Shown: positions 44,870 to 54,645 of the stretch, one piece after another | Layout: every line of letters starts with the position of its first letter | How positions within the stretch are numbered: the first letter of the stretch is position 1 | Assembly: GCA_037953745.1 (NCBI GenBank) | Contig: JBAKBP010003116.1 | Location: 1-64,000, forward strand | Origin: Lithodes maja | Lineage: Eukaryota > Arthropoda > Malacostraca > Decapoda > Lithodidae | Length of the DNA stretch: 64,000 nucleotides | Direction: 5' to 3' | The notes under the pieces: model-generated | The model's database searches: none | Told to the model about the DNA's origin: nothing | What the model saw: only the letters and a program-made list of their open reading frames with translations | Program-made: the position numbers and the translations under genes

Positions 44870-45545
44870 TAAGTGAAAGTGACACATGACATAATATTAG
44901 ATGGCCAAAGTATAATAAACACCTGTGATAACGAATAATCAGTGCCTAATATAACAATAACCTACCTCAATTACTAACAAAATGTACCGTATCAAGTGAA
45001 AATGAGCATTATCAGTGACAGTGACACTCTCTCAAGCATATTTACCAAAGTGAAAGTGACACACGAAGTAATATTAGATGGCCAAAGTATAATAAACACC
45101 TGTGATAACGAATAATCACTGCCTAATATAACAATAACCTACCTCAATTACTAATAAAATGTACCGTATCAAGTGAAAATGAGCATTATCAGTGACAGTG
45201 ACACTCTCTCAAGCATATTTACCAAAGTGAAAGTGACACACGAAGTAATATTAGATGGCCAAAGTATAATGAACACCTGTGATAACGAATAATCACTGCC
45301 TAATATAACAATAACCTACCTACCTCAATTACTAATAAAATGTACCGTATCAAGTGAAAATGAGCATTATCAGTGACAGTGACACTCTCTCAAGCATATT
45401 TACCAAAGTGAAAGTGACACACGAACTAATATTAGATGGCCAAAGTATAATAAACACCTGTGATAACGAATAATCAGTGCGTAATATAACAATAACCAGC
45501 CTCAATTACTCATAAAAACTACGGTATCGAGTGAAAATGTGAAAT
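44870..45545 (+). repeat. ~180-bp tandem array in piggyBac 2
   Basis: Nearly four copies starting at AAGTGAAAGTGACAC (about 44871, 45051, 45228, 45409). Units share ATTAGATGGCCAAAGTATAA, CACCTGTGATAACGAATAAT and CAGTGACAGTGACACTCTC. Located between transposase and 3' end, as in piggyBac 1. Confidence 0.85.
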
Positions 45546-46081
45546 ATTAGTGACAATGATAGCCTAATACACATATTTTATATAATTGGACTCCAAATAA
45601 CTATAATAACATCACTATCAATAAATAAAATCGCCTCCGGGAGGTAAAAACTCTGGCGCGACGAGTGGCTAAGTGCGCAGTAGGTTAGCCAAGCCAGGGC
45701 CTGGGCCAAGGCGACGCATCCGAACGCGGGAAGATTTTCCCGCATAAAAATCACTCCACTTCCCGCGCTCGCCATTATGCAATCACTTGGGCTAGACACC
45801 TCTACTCAACGGCATTCTACACATGAAGGTTTGTGCAACATTTTTTTTTATTTTTTTATAACTTTGTGTCATGTATTTCAGGAGTAACAGGTGAATCAAC
45901 ATGGACCAAAATTCCTCAAAACCCCCGGTCACAGAGTACAGTCACGATCTACCCTAGCCGGGGTTGGAGGGTTAATGGTACGTGATTGGAATTAGCTGTC
46001 AAGTGATAGGACTTAGCGGTATTACCATCAAGTCCAATCAGGTAATATAAAAATATATATAAAACAAAATATGTTTCACAG

Positions 46082-46093
46082 ACACTTGACATT
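46082..46093. repeat. Target-site duplication of LINE copy 2
   Basis: ACACTTGACATT, repeated exactly at 46686-46697. Confidence 0.85.
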
Positions 46094-46685
46094 CTATCTA
46101 TCCATCTATTGCCTGACGCCGTGATCCCCGAAGGGGTGGCCACGAACGAACCGCCCCCATGCACCTCTGTCCCCTGTCAGTTGACGCCCCTCCCCCCAAT
46201 CAGCACCGCCTTCGTTCGTGTACTGCCTCACTCCATCCTTCCACCTCTCATTCATTCTACCTCTCCCTCTCTGTCCCTCCACCTCGCTCTCGTACACCCT
46301 CTTAGTCATTCTCTCGCTTTCCATAGGTTCCATATGGCCGAACCATCTCAAGTTGTTCCTTTTCACACTTTCCAGCACATCTACCTCCACACCACACCTC
46401 CTTCTTACTTCCTCATTAGTCTGTCTATCCCTCCATGTAACTCCGCACGCACATCTTAAGTAATTCATTTCCACTGCTCTCACTCTTGGTTTGAGTCTCT
46501 CAACCAACGTCCATGCTTCGCTTCCGTAAGTCAGTGTCGGGATTACAACACTGTCATGCAAGGACTTCTTCACTTCCATACTGACCACCCTATTTCTTGT
46601 TACTGCTTTCAGCGTTCCTACAACCCTCTTCCCCTGTTGTACCCTCTCCCGCACTTCTTCATCCATAGTCCCATCTTTACTCAAC
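46094..46685 (-). mobile_element. RTE-like LINE, copy 2 (3' fragment, ~590 bp)
   Basis: Begins within the RT thumb (VLSKDGTMDEEVRERV) and runs to the conserved 3' end and TAGA/TGGA tail. One open frame (minus strand) includes LTYGSEAWTLVE, NLRWFGHMEPMESERM and GRGRMNERWKDG. Flanked by a 12-bp duplication, an ordinary 5'-truncated insertion. The first residues of the computed frame belong to the flank. Confidence 0.85.
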
Positions 46686-46697
46686 ACACTTGACATT

Positions 46698-47376
46698 ACT
46701 CTTAATATAAACTTTCATTACTGGTGTGGGTGTTAAGGGGTAAACAAAAGTATTTTTGTATTTAATTCTTGTTGAAATTGGCAGCCAAAATCAGTAAATA
46801 GCACTTTTTGATTGGATACGGTACTAACGATCCTACCCTACGGTACTGAAATATAAAAGGTACAGTATATATCGGTAATGCATATAGGCTACTGTATATT
46901 TAGCATAAAAATAAGTATAAATACTCAAACAACTCCATAGTCTAATTTATTAGTCCAGCGGGTGAGCATATATGCCTATGGTACATAATCAACAGTCAGA
47001 ATGGTTTGACTTGTGGGATGAAAAGGTCTATCCTTAGATAAAAAGGAATGACCGTCTTAGAAGTTGATGACATCGTGTTCAGATGTGGTAATGCCCACTT
47101 CCCAGATATATTTTTCCACAGTTATTGATGAAACAAACTAAAATATGGTGTTGGTAGAAGACACTATAGTTTGAATAATTAAATATACAGTATATAATTA
47201 AAAATGTTGGTTACGGTATCGTACTGTACTGTAAGTCTTACATTGTAAGACTGATGATATAGACTACTTTGAACATTGACAATTATTGGTTAAACAAATT
47301 AAGCATTAATAAGACTTTGCATTCAAATTATTAAAACCAGAGTAAAGATCTTACATCGAGATAAAAACACGCTTAC
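46698..47376. other. AT-rich, no gene
   Basis: Short TACTGTA runs near 46860 and 47215. No recognisable element. Confidence 0.5.
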
Positions 47377-48983
47377 TATCTATCTATCTATCTATTGCCT
47401 GACGCCGTGATCCCCGAAGGGGTGGCCACGAACGAACCACCCCCATGCACCTCTGTCCCCAGTCAGTCGACGCCCCTCCCCCCAACCAGCACCGCCTTCG
47501 TTCATGTACTTCCTCACTCCATCCTTCCACCTCTCATTCGGTCTACCTCTCCCTCTCTGTCCCTCCACCACGCTCTCGTACACCCTCTTAGTCATTCTCT
47601 CGCTTTCCATACGTTCCATATGGCCGAACCATCTCAAGTTGTTCCTTTTCACACTTTCCAGCACATCTACCTCCACACCACACCTCCTTCTTACTTTCTC
47701 ATTAGTCTGTCTATCCCTCCATGTAACTCCGCACGCACTCCTTAAGTAGTTAATTTCCACTGCTCTCACTCTTGGTCTGAGTCTCTCAACCAACGTCCAT
47801 GCTTCGCTTCCGTAAGTCAGTGTCAGGATTAACACACTGTCATGCAAGGACTTCTTCACTTCCATACTGACCACCCTATTTCTTGTTACTGCTTTTAGCG
47901 TTCCTACAACCCTCTTCCCCTGTTGTACCCTCTCCCGCACTTCTTCATCCATAGTCCCATCTTTACTCAACACACTGCCCAGATACTTAAAAGAGTTGAC
48001 GATCTCCATAGCCTGACCGTTCAGCTTCACCTCACACTCTGTGACTTCACCCCTTTCGAAGACCATAACCTTGCCCTTCCCCGCATATACCTTCAAATTC
48101 CGTTTTTCGCACACTGTTCCAAACTCATTTACCAGACCCTGCAACTCCCATTCATTATCACTCATCAAAACTGTATCATCCACAAACAGCAGTATAGGTA
48201 GCTTCCACTCAATTCCCTCCCTTTTCAGCGATACACCAACATCCACTGCTCTTGATTATATTTCTTTCATGACTCCATCCATATATACAGTAAACAACCA
48301 CGGGGACATCACACACCCCTGTTTCAAACCAACATTCAGGTCAAAGAACTCGCTCTGCTCACTCTCGACACGTACTGCCGCCTTTGCACCCTCATACATG
48401 CTCTTCACTACTTTCAGCAACTTGCCCTCTACTCCGTATATTCTAAGTACTTTCCACAAACCTTCTCTATCCACTCTGTCATAGGCCTTCTCCAAGTCCA
48501 TAAAGGCAACATACATCTTTTGTTTCTTCTCCAGATACTTCTCCACAACACAGTTCAGGGTAAAAATCTGATCTACACATCCTCTTCCCTTCCTAAAACC
48601 TCCCTGCTCGTCGCCTATCCATTTCTCCGTTCTCACTCTCACTCTCTCAATCACTACCCTACTGTATACTTTCCCTACTACGCTTAGAAGACATATTCCT
48701 CGGTGGTTACCACACACTCCTCTTTCCCCTTTGCCCTTATATAGGGGGACTATTATGCCAGTCTTCCAGTTATCGGGTGCACTCCCCTTCTCCCATGCTA
48801 GTTTGCACATTTTCCATACCCATTCTATCACTATCTCACCACCATACCTCAACATTTCCCCACACACTCCATCTGTTCCTGGTGCTTTCCCCAACTTCAC
48901 TCTTTTCATGGCTTCCCACACTTCTGACCTCCTGATCCCCACCTCCTCCTCCACTACTTCTCTTCTTCTCCCTCCCATACCAA
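47377..48983 (-). mobile_element. RTE-like LINE, copy 3 (~1.6 kb)
   Basis: Starts at GGTATGGGAGGGAG of the family, ends with the hairpin and (TAGA)n tail. GCTTAC flanks both sides (47371-47376, 48984-48989), a possible 6-bp target duplication. Confidence 0.85.
47392..48983 (-). pseudogene. RTE-like reverse transcriptase of copy 3, one nonsense codon
   Basis: RT motifs are all present (PGTDGVCGEML, KGERGVCGNHRG, MDLEKAYDRVDR, KQGCVMSPWLF, LLFVDDTVLMSD). The family FADD reads FVDD, keeping both aspartates. The frame is open except for a TAA at 48256-48258, which replaces the CTA of KEILSRA and splits it into two ORFs. The endonuclease domain is absent through 5' truncation. Closely related to the copy at 52.8 kb. 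Confidence 0.85.
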
Positions 48984-49185
48984 GCTTACATGCTACGGAA
49001 ATACGTAAAAATTGTCTGAATTCACCCCAGTTTACGGTATCCCACATTCATCCTCACACACTATAGACAATACACACCAATTAAATGGCGGTTGGGATTA
49101 AGCGACCCTCCCTCGTAAACAGGTAGGCCTACGGTACAAGCTAGATACTATAGTGAGTTGCCTCGGCATATGAAAGCATATGAAG

Positions 49186-49245
49186 GTGATTCATTCGTGG
49201 CCATCCTCTCTCAGGGATTTTGACATCTGGCAATTGATAGAATAA
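49186..49245 (+). mobile_element. Degenerate LINE/SINE 3' tail
   Basis: TTCATTCGTGGCCATCC..CAGGGATTTTGACATCTGGCAATTGATAGA-like sequence matches the LINE 3' end at scattered positions (GTGGCCA, GGGAT, GGCAAT, GATAGA). An old, decayed end with nothing recognisable upstream. Confidence 0.55.
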
Positions 49246-49381
49246 ATATTCCCAGTTATGTTTAGTATTGTATGTGTAGCTGGTACATTAATTAGGCTAT
49301 ACAGTCATAGCATTAAAGAAATAAAAATACATATACTGTACTGTACCGTACATATATTTTTGTATAAATACTGTATAATAA

Positions 49382-49414
49382 AGGTGTCCGAGTTTGGGGC
49401 AATTTCGGACACCT
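49382..49414. repeat. Perfect 10-bp inverted repeat
   Basis: AGGTGTCCGA and TCGGACACCT separated by 13 bp; followed by a (TTA)n microsatellite to about 49437. Function unknown. Confidence 0.6.
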
Positions 49415-49674
49415 ATTATTATTATTATTATTATTATATGAGATGCCGAAGTCTCCAACCAGGGTGCAGAAACACCATCAAGATCAATCCACACAAAACA
49501 CCCGGAGGCACTGGAGAGAGACTATGGCAACTTAGGAAAAAATAAAAACATACACTGTATACTGTACTGTACATATACACATATTAAAAACACAGATAAC
49601 ATATTATGCAGTGGAGGATATCAAGCTTAAATATAATACAATAAAATAGAATAAAATAAGTTTAAAAATTAGAA

Positions 49675-50230
49675 TTAATGCTGCAAAAAAGCATTAACTC
49701 TAAACTTAAAAATGGAGATATTAGCTGAATTGACTAGCTCATTTGGCAACTTATTCCACAAGTCAACCATGGCCGGCACAAAACACCGTGAAAACTGTGT
49801 AGTAGAAAAATTAACACGGCTCATGGCAAGATAATTAAGATTGCTTGTGAATCTAGTTGCACGAGCCCGGACATAGGGCCCAGGCAGAACCCCATGTAAG
49901 GGATGCTGAGGGTTGTTAAAAAACTTTAAATAAAAGACTAAGGGCACCAACTTTACGTCGATGACACAGATCAAGAGACAAATTAGGTAGAATAAAACTG
50001 ATGGAATTTAGCGACCTGTCAAGCAACTTGAGATGGCAGTCAGCTGCTGACAACCAGACAGGTGAGCAGTACTCGAAATGTGGCAAAATAAAAGCATAAA
50101 AAGACTTGATAACTGTGGCGTCACAAGCAAATGTTTTATAAACCTTGCGAAGCAGACCAATTTTTTGGGAAATGGAAGAGGAGAAAGAACGAATGTGCTT
50201 TTCAAAAGTAAGTTTGGGATCAAGAGTCAT
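49675..50230 (-). pseudogene. C-terminal part of the interrupted LINE ORF
   Basis: Minus strand: MTLDPKLTFEKHIRSFS, YAFILPHFEYCSPVW, LCHRRKVGALSLLFKVF, then in a shifted frame VRARATRFTSNLN, FSTTQFSRCFVPAMVDLWN and a stop after NAFLQH. This is the thumb and C-terminal tail found in jockey/CR1-type LINEs. A frameshift lies near 49925. Confidence 0.75.
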
Positions 50231-50967
50231 GCTGGGGTCACACATTCACGTATATCGCTCCCGTATGCTCCCGTCAGGCGTGATCGCCAATTTTGTGTAA
50301 TGACGGGCGTAGTCCGGCCGTGTACGCCCGTATAGAGGAAGACTATTGCACTACCCGACATACGTACCATAACGGGGCCAGTGTTACGTCAGACGTAATG
50401 TAGTCGTATGGAGCTACGTACGTGCTTGCGACTTGCGTAAGCATGTCCCCGTTAGTCCGCCTGGGCTGCCCGATTTGCGGAACACAGGCCACGCCCATGG
50501 CCACGCCCCCACAATACCTACGTAGCTGAGGCCGTACGTCTTGTGAGTTTGTAGGCATTACGTGGACCGTGTCCGGGACAATCGTAGGCACACCCCGTCT
50601 GTCCAAACACAGACAAAGACAGTCTTTGTCAACCACGTAGGTTTGGGTTGGAATCTGGGAACTACAAAAGGGCAGGAATGGCCACACCATTCCCATTCCC
50701 AGTCCTTCATCGGCACCATGAACAACATCGCGGAATTCATCCTGGAAGAGTTCAATTTTGTGAACTCCCTTTATAGAGGAAAGACCATTCACCCGCTGAG
50801 TGCCAGCCAATTTTGACGGTGTGCTTCTGCCAGTGCCAGAGTTTTTTTTGTTTTTTTTGGCTAAATCTATCAAGTTGGGAGAGAAAGGAAGGATAATGGT
50901 AAAAAAAACACTCCCCTTGTCCATTTTCGCCAGAAATCAGGTCCCAGATGGTCCCAAAGTAGCTGAA

Positions 50968-51590
50968 AAGACACTATAGACTACAGAGACTTTTATGGTA
51001 TCGGAATGTATGGGTGGGAGGGTGATGGGAGGGTGGTTTTCGGGTTGGTTGGGGGAAGGTAGAAGGGTAATTGACTTGTGTTACACATATGAAGCCGATT
51101 GGTGAGGTAGTTTCGCCACCACGGATTTTCCTTTGTTTCCTTATCTTCGTACGGATACGCTGGAAGTGGGAGGTGGGAGGCGGTTGGGGGTGTGGTGGGG
51201 GGAAGGCAGAAGGGTAAGGGACTTGTCACACAAATATGGAACCGATTGGTGAGGTAGTTTCGCCGCCACAGATTTTCCTTTTTTTCCTTATCTTCGTACG
51301 GATACGCTGGAAGTGGGTGGTTGGAGGTGGATGGGGGTGTGGTGGGGGGAAGGCAGAAGGGTAAGGGACTTGTCACACAAATATGGACCCGATTGGTGCA
51401 GTCGTTTCGCCGCCACAGATTTTCCTTTGTTTTCCTTCTGACGGGATCGACAGTCAACGAGTGGGTGGGAGGAGGGATTTGTGATTTTTGTGGTGGGTAG
51501 CCTAAATTGTAAGGTACATGTGGTAAAAATATGAAAGCCATAGGTGCAGTCGTTTCGCTGCTACGATTTGTTTTCGGCAGGGTGCAGAGG
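50968..51590 (+). repeat. Tandem ~150-bp module array, shared with the hAT element
   Basis: Three to four units, each with TGGTGGGGGGAAGG, ATATG(A/G)A(A/G)(C)CGATTGGTG, GTTTCGCC(A/G)CCAC and TCTTCGTACGGATACGCTGG. The block starts AAAAGACACTATAGACT and ends GCTGCTACGATTTG. It closely matches 56968-57475, which lies in a different transposon. Confidence 0.8.
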
Positions 51591-51800
51591 GTGGCAGGGT
51601 TGGCTTGTTGGTTGCTGCTCCGGTGTGGTGAGAGGTGTGACGGAGTGTCCCCCGCTGGTCCCGTTGTCCCCCGTGACCCCACCATACAACGGTGCCGCAT
51701 CTTCCCGCCAACACGTAGTGTGGCGGTGTTGCCAGATGCGGCCGGACTTGCTTTCACTTTCACGTTTTACGTGAACATTGTACGATTGGCGGAAGAAACT

Positions 51801-51876
51801 TACGTTTTACCTGTCTAGCTGCTACGTTTTACGTGGCTGCACCCGTAATACGTAGCAGCTAGACAGGTAAAACGTA
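51801..51876. repeat. Perfect 26-bp inverted repeat inside the TIR transposon
   Basis: Arms 51801-51826 and 51851-51876 (TACGTTTTACCTGTCTAGCT...), 24-bp loop. Further ACGTTTTACGT motifs occur at about 51763 and 52058. Confidence 0.85.
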
Positions 51877-52140
51877 TGCATTCCCAACTTTTTACATACG
51901 TGAGCACGAGCCCCGTATCCGATTCGAAATCCAAAGGATACCGGGCGACCTTGGCCGCACCAACCACCTACAAGACCAGCGTGGCTACACCCGCCATGCG
52001 TACCAACCCCCACGACTAGACACAATTTCATTTAAGTTTTGCGTACTAAGCCCTTACGTTTTACGTATTCGGTTGCCAACTACCAATAAACCTTCGTACG
52101 GGAGCATACGGGAGCATATACGTGAATGTGTGACCCCAGC

Positions 52141-52800
52141 ATAACTCCTAACAAACGCAGAGTATCCACATTCTCAATTTGCTCGCCAGAAACTTGTAGA
52201 TAAGGATGGGGAGGATCCAAGGTACGATATCTGCTGATGAAAATGGAGTGTGTTTTACTAGCATTAAGTTTCATGCCCCAAAGTTCACACCATGATGTAA
52301 TTTTGGCTAAATCCCTATTCAGAGCAGTAGCAATTACGTGTCGATCTATTGGTGATGCAATTGACGCATATAAAGTTGTATCATCAGCATAGGAGATTAG
52401 TTTATTTTCAAGCTCGGAACACAGGTCAGCAATAAAAATAATAAAAAGAAAAGGCCCAAGGACACTGCCTTGTGGAACACCAGAAACAACAGTAACAGAA
52501 GGGGAATGACACCCATCAATGACCACAGACTGAGATCTTTTCATCAAAAAATCTTCAAAGATCCTTAAAAAATTGCCACCAATACCAATGAGCTGTAACT
52601 TAAACAGAAGTGCTTTATGGTTGACTAACTCAAAAGCAGAACTAAAGTCAATAGCCACGACGCGAGACTCATGTCCCTGGTCCAATGAAGATTGCAAGTC
52701 ATGGGTGAGTGTCAGAAGTGCATCACATGTACCTAGTCCCTTACGAAAACCAAACTGTGAGTTTGGTATCAAATTATGACTATTACAATAAGATACTAAT
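52141..52800 (-). pseudogene. Reverse-transcriptase core of the interrupted LINE
   Basis: Minus strand: IPNSQFGFRKGLGTCDALL, VVAIDFSSAFELVNHKALL, VSGVPQGSVLGPFLFIIF, the catalytic YADDTTLYAS and NTLRLLGVM-type thumb (here VDTLRLLGVM). The catalytic aspartates are kept. The frame then runs into the TIR transposon (the terminal SHIHVYAPVC is transposon sequence). RT motifs upstream of QFGF are missing. Confidence 0.8.
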
Positions 52801-52801
52801 A

Positions 52802-54631
52802 CAGAGAAGAGTAGATGAGGAATTTGGAAGGAATCTGAGTGTAAAATGGAGGGAGAGTAAGAAACTGTTCTGGAAAGAAGTCAAGAAAGTTAGGGAAGGT
52901 AGCAAGGGAAACAGTAAGGGTGTGAAAGATAAGAATGGGAGAATGCTAGCCGAGAAGCAAGAGAGAGTTGAAAGATGGAGGGAGTACTTCAGTGAGTTGC
53001 TAAATGAAAGGAATGAAGAGCCAGCAAACATAGCTGGATATGGTATGGGAGGGAGAAGAAGAGAAGTAGTGGAGGAGGAGGTGGGGATCAGGAGGTCAGA
53101 AGTGTGGGAAGCCATGAAAAGAGTGAAGTTGGGGAAAGCACCAGGAACAGATGGAGTGTGTGGGGAAATGTTGAGGTATGGTGGTGAGATAGTGATAGAA
53201 TGGGTATGGAAAATGTGCAAACTAGCATGGGAGAAGGGGAGTGCACCCGATGACTGGAAGACTGGCATAATAGTTCCCCTATATAAGGGCAAAGGGGAAA
53301 GAGGAGTGTGTGGTAACCACCGAGGAATATGTCTTCTAAGCGTAGTAGGGAAGGTATACAGTAGGGTAGTGATTGAGAGAGTGAGAGTGAGAACGGAGAA
53401 ATGGATAGGCGACGAGCAGGGAGGTTTTAGGAAGGGAAGAGGATGTGTAGATCAGATTTTTACCCTGAATTGTGTTGTGGAGAAGTATCTGGAGAAGAAA
53501 CAAAAGGTGTATGTTGCCTTTATGGACTTGGAGAAGGCCTATGACAGAGTGGATAGAGAAGGTTTGTGGAAAGTACTTAGAATATACGGAGTAGAGGGCA
53601 AGTTGCTGAAAGCAGTGAAGAGCATGTATGAGGGTGCAAAGGCGGCAGTACGTGTGGAGAGTGAGCAGAGCGAGTTCTTTGACCTGAATGTTGGTTTGAA
53701 ACAGGGGTGTGTGATGTCCCCGTGGTTGTTTACTGTATATATGGATGGAGTTATGAAAGAAATACTATCAAGAGCAGTGGATGTTGGTGTATCGCTGAAA
53801 AGGGAGGGAATTGAGTGGAAGCTACCTATACTGCTGTTTGCGGATGATACAGTTCTGATGAGTGATAATGAATGGGAGTTGCAAGGTCTGGTAAATGAGT
53901 TTGGAACAGTGTGCGAAAAACGGAATTTGAAGGTAAATACGGGGAAGAGCAAGGTTATGGTCTTCGAAAGGGGTGAAGTCACAGAGTGTGAGGTGAAGCT
54001 GAACGGTCAGGCTATGGAGATCGTCAACTCTTTTAAGTATCTGGGCAGTGTGTTGAGTAAAGATGGGACTATGGATGAAGAGGTGCGGGAGAGGGTACAA
54101 CAGGGGAAGAGGGTTGTAGGAACGCTAAAAGCAGTAACAAGAAATAGGGTGGTCAGTATGGAAGTGAAGAAGTCCTTGCATGACAGTGTGGTAATCCCGA
54201 CACTGACTTACGGAAGCGAAGCATGGACGTTGGTTGAGAGACTCAGACCAAGAGTGAGAGCAGTGGAAATGAATTACTTAAGGAGTGCGTGCGGAGTTAC
54301 ATGGAGGGATAGACGGACTAATGAGGAAGTAAGAAGGAGGTGTGGTGTGGAGGTAGATGTGCTGCAAAGTGTGAAAAGGAACAACTTGAGATGGTTCGGC
54401 CATATGGAACGTATGGAAAGCGAGAGAATGACTAAGAGGGTGTACGAGAGCGAGGTGGAGGGACAGAGGGGGAGAGGTAGACCGAATATGAGGTGGAAGG
54501 ATGGAGTGAGGAACTACATGAATGAAGGCGGTGCTGGTTGGGGGGAGGGGCGTCGACTGACTGGGGACAGAGGTGCATGGGGGCGGTTCGTTCGTGGCCA
54601 CCCCTTCGGGGATCACGGCGTCAGGCAATAG
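52802..54631 (+). CDS. RTE-like reverse transcriptase, open frame
   Basis: About 609 LINE-derived codons without a stop, ending in GDHGVRQ-TAG. RT motifs: KAPGTDGVCGEML, GERGVCGNHRGICLLS, GGFRKGRGCVDQIF, AFMDLEKAYDRVDREGL, GLKQGCVMSPWLFTVY, LLFADDTVLMSD (FADD at 53837-53848). The C-terminal region has SLHDSVVIPTLTYGSEAWT, NLRWFGHMERM and GRGRPNMRW. The endonuclease is missing by 5' truncation and there is no native start; the upstream part of the frame (from 52709) is antisense of the host LINE. Useful as the family reference in this window. Confidence 0.88.
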   Translation, partial: QRRVDEEFGRNLSVKWRESKKLFWKEVKKVREGSKGNSKGVKDKNGRMLAEKQERVERWREYFSELLNERNEEPANIAGYGMGGRRREVVEEEVGIRRSEVWEAMKRVKLGKAPGTDGVCGEMLRYGGEIVIEWVWKMCKLAWEKGSAPDDWKTGIIVPLYKGKGERGVCGNHRGICLLSVVGKVYSRVVIERVRVRTEKWIGDEQGGFRKGRGCVDQIFTLNCVVEKYLEKKQKVYVAFMDLEKAYDRVDREGLWKVLRIYGVEGKLLKAVKSMYEGAKAAVRVESEQSEFFDLNVGLKQGCVMSPWLFTVYMDGVMKEILSRAVDVGVSLKREGIEWKLPILLFADDTVLMSDNEWELQGLVNEFGTVCEKRNLKVNTGKSKVMVFERGEVTECEVKLNGQAMEIVNSFKYLGSVLSKDGTMDEEVRERVQQGKRVVGTLKAVTRNRVVSMEVKKSLHDSVVIPTLTYGSEAWTLVERLRPRVRAVEMNYLRSACGVTWRDRRTNEEVRRRCGVEVDVLQSVKRNNLRWFGHMERMESERMTKRVYESEVEGQRGRGRPNMRWKDGVRNYMNEGGAGWGEGRRLTGDRGAWGRFVRGHPFGDHGVRQ

Positions 54632-54645
54632 AAATAGAATAGATA
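52802..54645 (+). mobile_element. RTE-like LINE, copy 4 (least damaged)
   Basis: Starts at AGAGAAGAGTAGATGAGG, equivalent to about 1136 in copy 1, and ends with the CCCCTTCGGGG hairpin, GGCAATAGA and a degenerate ATAGAAATAGAATAGATA tail. It replaces, rather than simply splits, ~0.5 kb of the host LINE, and I see no target duplication. Confidence 0.85.

Larger units (their letters stand above)
41586..45971 (+). mobile_element. piggyBac element 2 (~4.4 kb, apparently intact)
   Basis: TTAA at 41582-41585 and 45972-45975. Ends CCCTTCAACCCCGGGTGG and (reverse complement) CCCTCCAACCCCGGCTAGGG. The 5' end has two CCCGGGTGGTAC boxes 44 bp apart (41595, 41639), each opening a hairpin (GGTACACGTGTGTACC, GGTACAACATTGTACC). 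One uninterrupted transposase ORF follows, then AATAAA signals and a tandem array. Confidence 0.9.
50231..52140. mobile_element. Non-autonomous TIR DNA transposon (~1.9 kb)
   Basis: Terminal inverted repeats of ~44 bp: both ends begin GCTGGGGTCACACATTCACG and then contain GCTCCCGTATGCTCCCGT with a 1-bp difference. It interrupts a LINE codon run. The empty site reads GAGTCATAACTCC, so the target duplication is AT (or CAT). A 2-bp AT target with such ends is reminiscent of ISL2EU-type Harbinger relatives, but that is a guess. I recognise no transposase; the 194-codon minus-strand frame at 50343-50924 resembles nothing I know. Confidence 0.75.

Noticed and set aside
50343..50924. 194-codon minus-strand frame in the TIR transposon
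   Set aside because: No catalytic motif or recognisable domain; could not support it as a transposase.
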